Of a DNA stretch of 64,000 bases, positions 63,120 to 64,000 are shown piece by piece. The position numbers were made by a program, and so were the translations under genes. This stretch comes from Gymnogyps californianus. Lineage: Eukaryota > Chordata > Aves > Accipitriformes > Cathartidae. A model generated the notes under the pieces. It was not told the DNA's origin and made no database searches. It saw nothing but the letters and a program-made list of their open reading frames with translations. Positions within the stretch are counted from its first letter, which is position 1, and every line of letters begins with the position of its first letter. The stretch lies in NCBI RefSeq assembly GCF_018139145.2, contig NC_059481.1:7180368-7244367 (forward strand), given 5' to 3'.

Positions 63120-64000
63120 CCCAGGGCGCGGGGGGGAGGAGGAAGAGGAGGCCGGCCGGGAAGGGGCGGGGACAGGGGAGGCGGGAGGAAGAAAGAGGAA
63201 GGGGAGCGGAGGCCCAAGTTTGATAAAAGTCCGGTCTCTCTCCCGCGGCAAGCGGCGCCTGCTGCCCCGCCGCCGGGGCCCGCCGAGCCCGCCCGCGGTG
63301 CCGCCGCCGGGGCGCGGAGGGCGGGAGCGGCCCCGCTGCCCTCCGCCCGCCCGCCCCCTCAGCGGCCGCGCCGCGCGCCTCCCCCCAGCCCGGCCGCCGC
63401 CGCGTGCCTTTCCCCCGCGCAGCCACTGACATGTCTGACTGCCGGCACGGCCCATCCCGCCCGCGGGGGACCGCCCCGCCGTCCCCGTCCCCCTCCCCCC
63501 CGCCCCCGCTCCGCCGCCGGTCCCGGGCCCCCCGAACGGCGGCGGAGCGGCCGTCCCCGGCCTGGCCGGCCGCCGCGCGGCGTGGGGGCGCCCGCAGGCC
63601 TCGCCCGCCGCCGGGTTCCCCCACGCGATGGTCGGGGCGACGGAGCGGCTGCCGGCCCACCGCAGCCTATGGGAGCGCGGGGGGCGGTTTGAAACGCAGG
63701 GAGCGGAGCGGGCCGGGGCCCGCAGCACCCCGGCACCGCCGCCCGCAGCGAGCGGCACCGCAGGGCCTGCGAGCGCCTCCGCTGCGGCGCGGAGAGGCAC
63801 GTACTGCGGGGAGGTGGCTGGTGCGAGCAACGCGTGGCCGCCCGTTCCGTTGTTGCTTTGCAAGCGCCGGGGCGGCTTAGCCACGAACGGCCGAGCAGGG
63901 CGAATATTTGCGCTCTCCCCTGCGCTCGGTCCTGCGAACACTTGGGGCGAATAAATTCTCGCATCCGTGTAACTGACTGCAGAACTGGGATGTCAATCAG

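Larger units (their letters stand above)
62340..63900 (-). promoter_or_regulatory. TJP1: CpG-island promoter and 5' UTR region of TJP1
   Basis: From about 62340 to 63900 the sequence changes sharply from AT-rich to very GC-rich with abundant CpG, then returns to AT-rich at about 63940. The island overlaps the first coding exon and extends about 900 bp upstream of the ATG, as expected for a broad housekeeping-type promoter. A GC box (GGGGCGGGG type) lies at about 63163-63172. I see no convincing TATA or CCAAT box on the minus strand. The exact transcription start cannot be read from sequence. A divergent promoter facing right is possible, but nothing in the last 100 bp supports it. Confidence 0.85.

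Noticed and set aside
63215..63226. GATAAAA sequence as a possible TATA box
   Set aside because: It reads as TATA-like only on the plus strand, the wrong orientation for TJP1, and no plus-strand gene follows.
62320..63429. 369-codon plus-strand open frame, and frames of 77-281 codons on both strands up to 63964
   Set aside because: All lie in the CpG island, where stop codons are rare. They are Arg/Pro/Gly/Ala low complexity, overlap each other in several frames and cover the TJP1 leader. The only real coding exon here is 62964-62996.

Overview
This is a vertebrate, almost certainly avian, nuclear genome window holding one gene in part: TJP1 (tight junction protein ZO-1), on the minus strand. 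Avian origin is inferred from CR1 LINE tails (about 40.0-40.3 kb) and a solo ERV-L-type LTR of a family I recognise from bird genomes (46.7-47.3 kb). The LTR suggests a neoavian bird rather than a galliform, but I cannot settle the species.

Layout, read in the direction of transcription (right to left). A CpG island at about 62.34-63.90 kb carries the promoter, the 5' UTR and the first coding exon (ATG at 62996-62994). A 31.2-kb intron 1 follows, with the LTR, the CR1 pair and scattered simple repeats. Exon 2 lies at 31.7 kb. Exons 3-8 (25.4-21.1 kb) encode PDZ1, the basic Ser/Arg linker and PDZ2. After a 6.3-kb intron 8, exons 9-18 (14.8-8.2 kb) encode the linker, PDZ3, SH3 and the guanylate-kinase-like (GK) domain. 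Exon 19 encodes the acidic region, exon 20 is the alternatively spliced alpha cassette, exon 21 (900 nt) is the tyrosine-rich, actin-binding-type region, and exons 22-23 continue the disordered tail. The remaining C-terminal exons, including ZU5, lie beyond position 1.

I placed 23 coding exons by reading conserved ZO-1 protein sequence and GT/AG boundaries. Every junction keeps frame: 4241 coding nt, or 1413 codons plus 2 nt. All 22 complete introns are GT-AG. I found no frameshift or in-frame stop, so this looks like a functional gene.

I found no second protein gene, tRNA, rRNA, CRISPR array or bacterial-type feature. The other ORFs are intronic, repeat-derived or CpG-island shadows. I do not see a new biological system. 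The points worth a second look are the weakly spliced alpha cassette, a short uORF, a strong second start codon in exon 2, E2-boxes beside the promoter, a few palindromic or motif-rich intronic spots, and the intronic retroelements.
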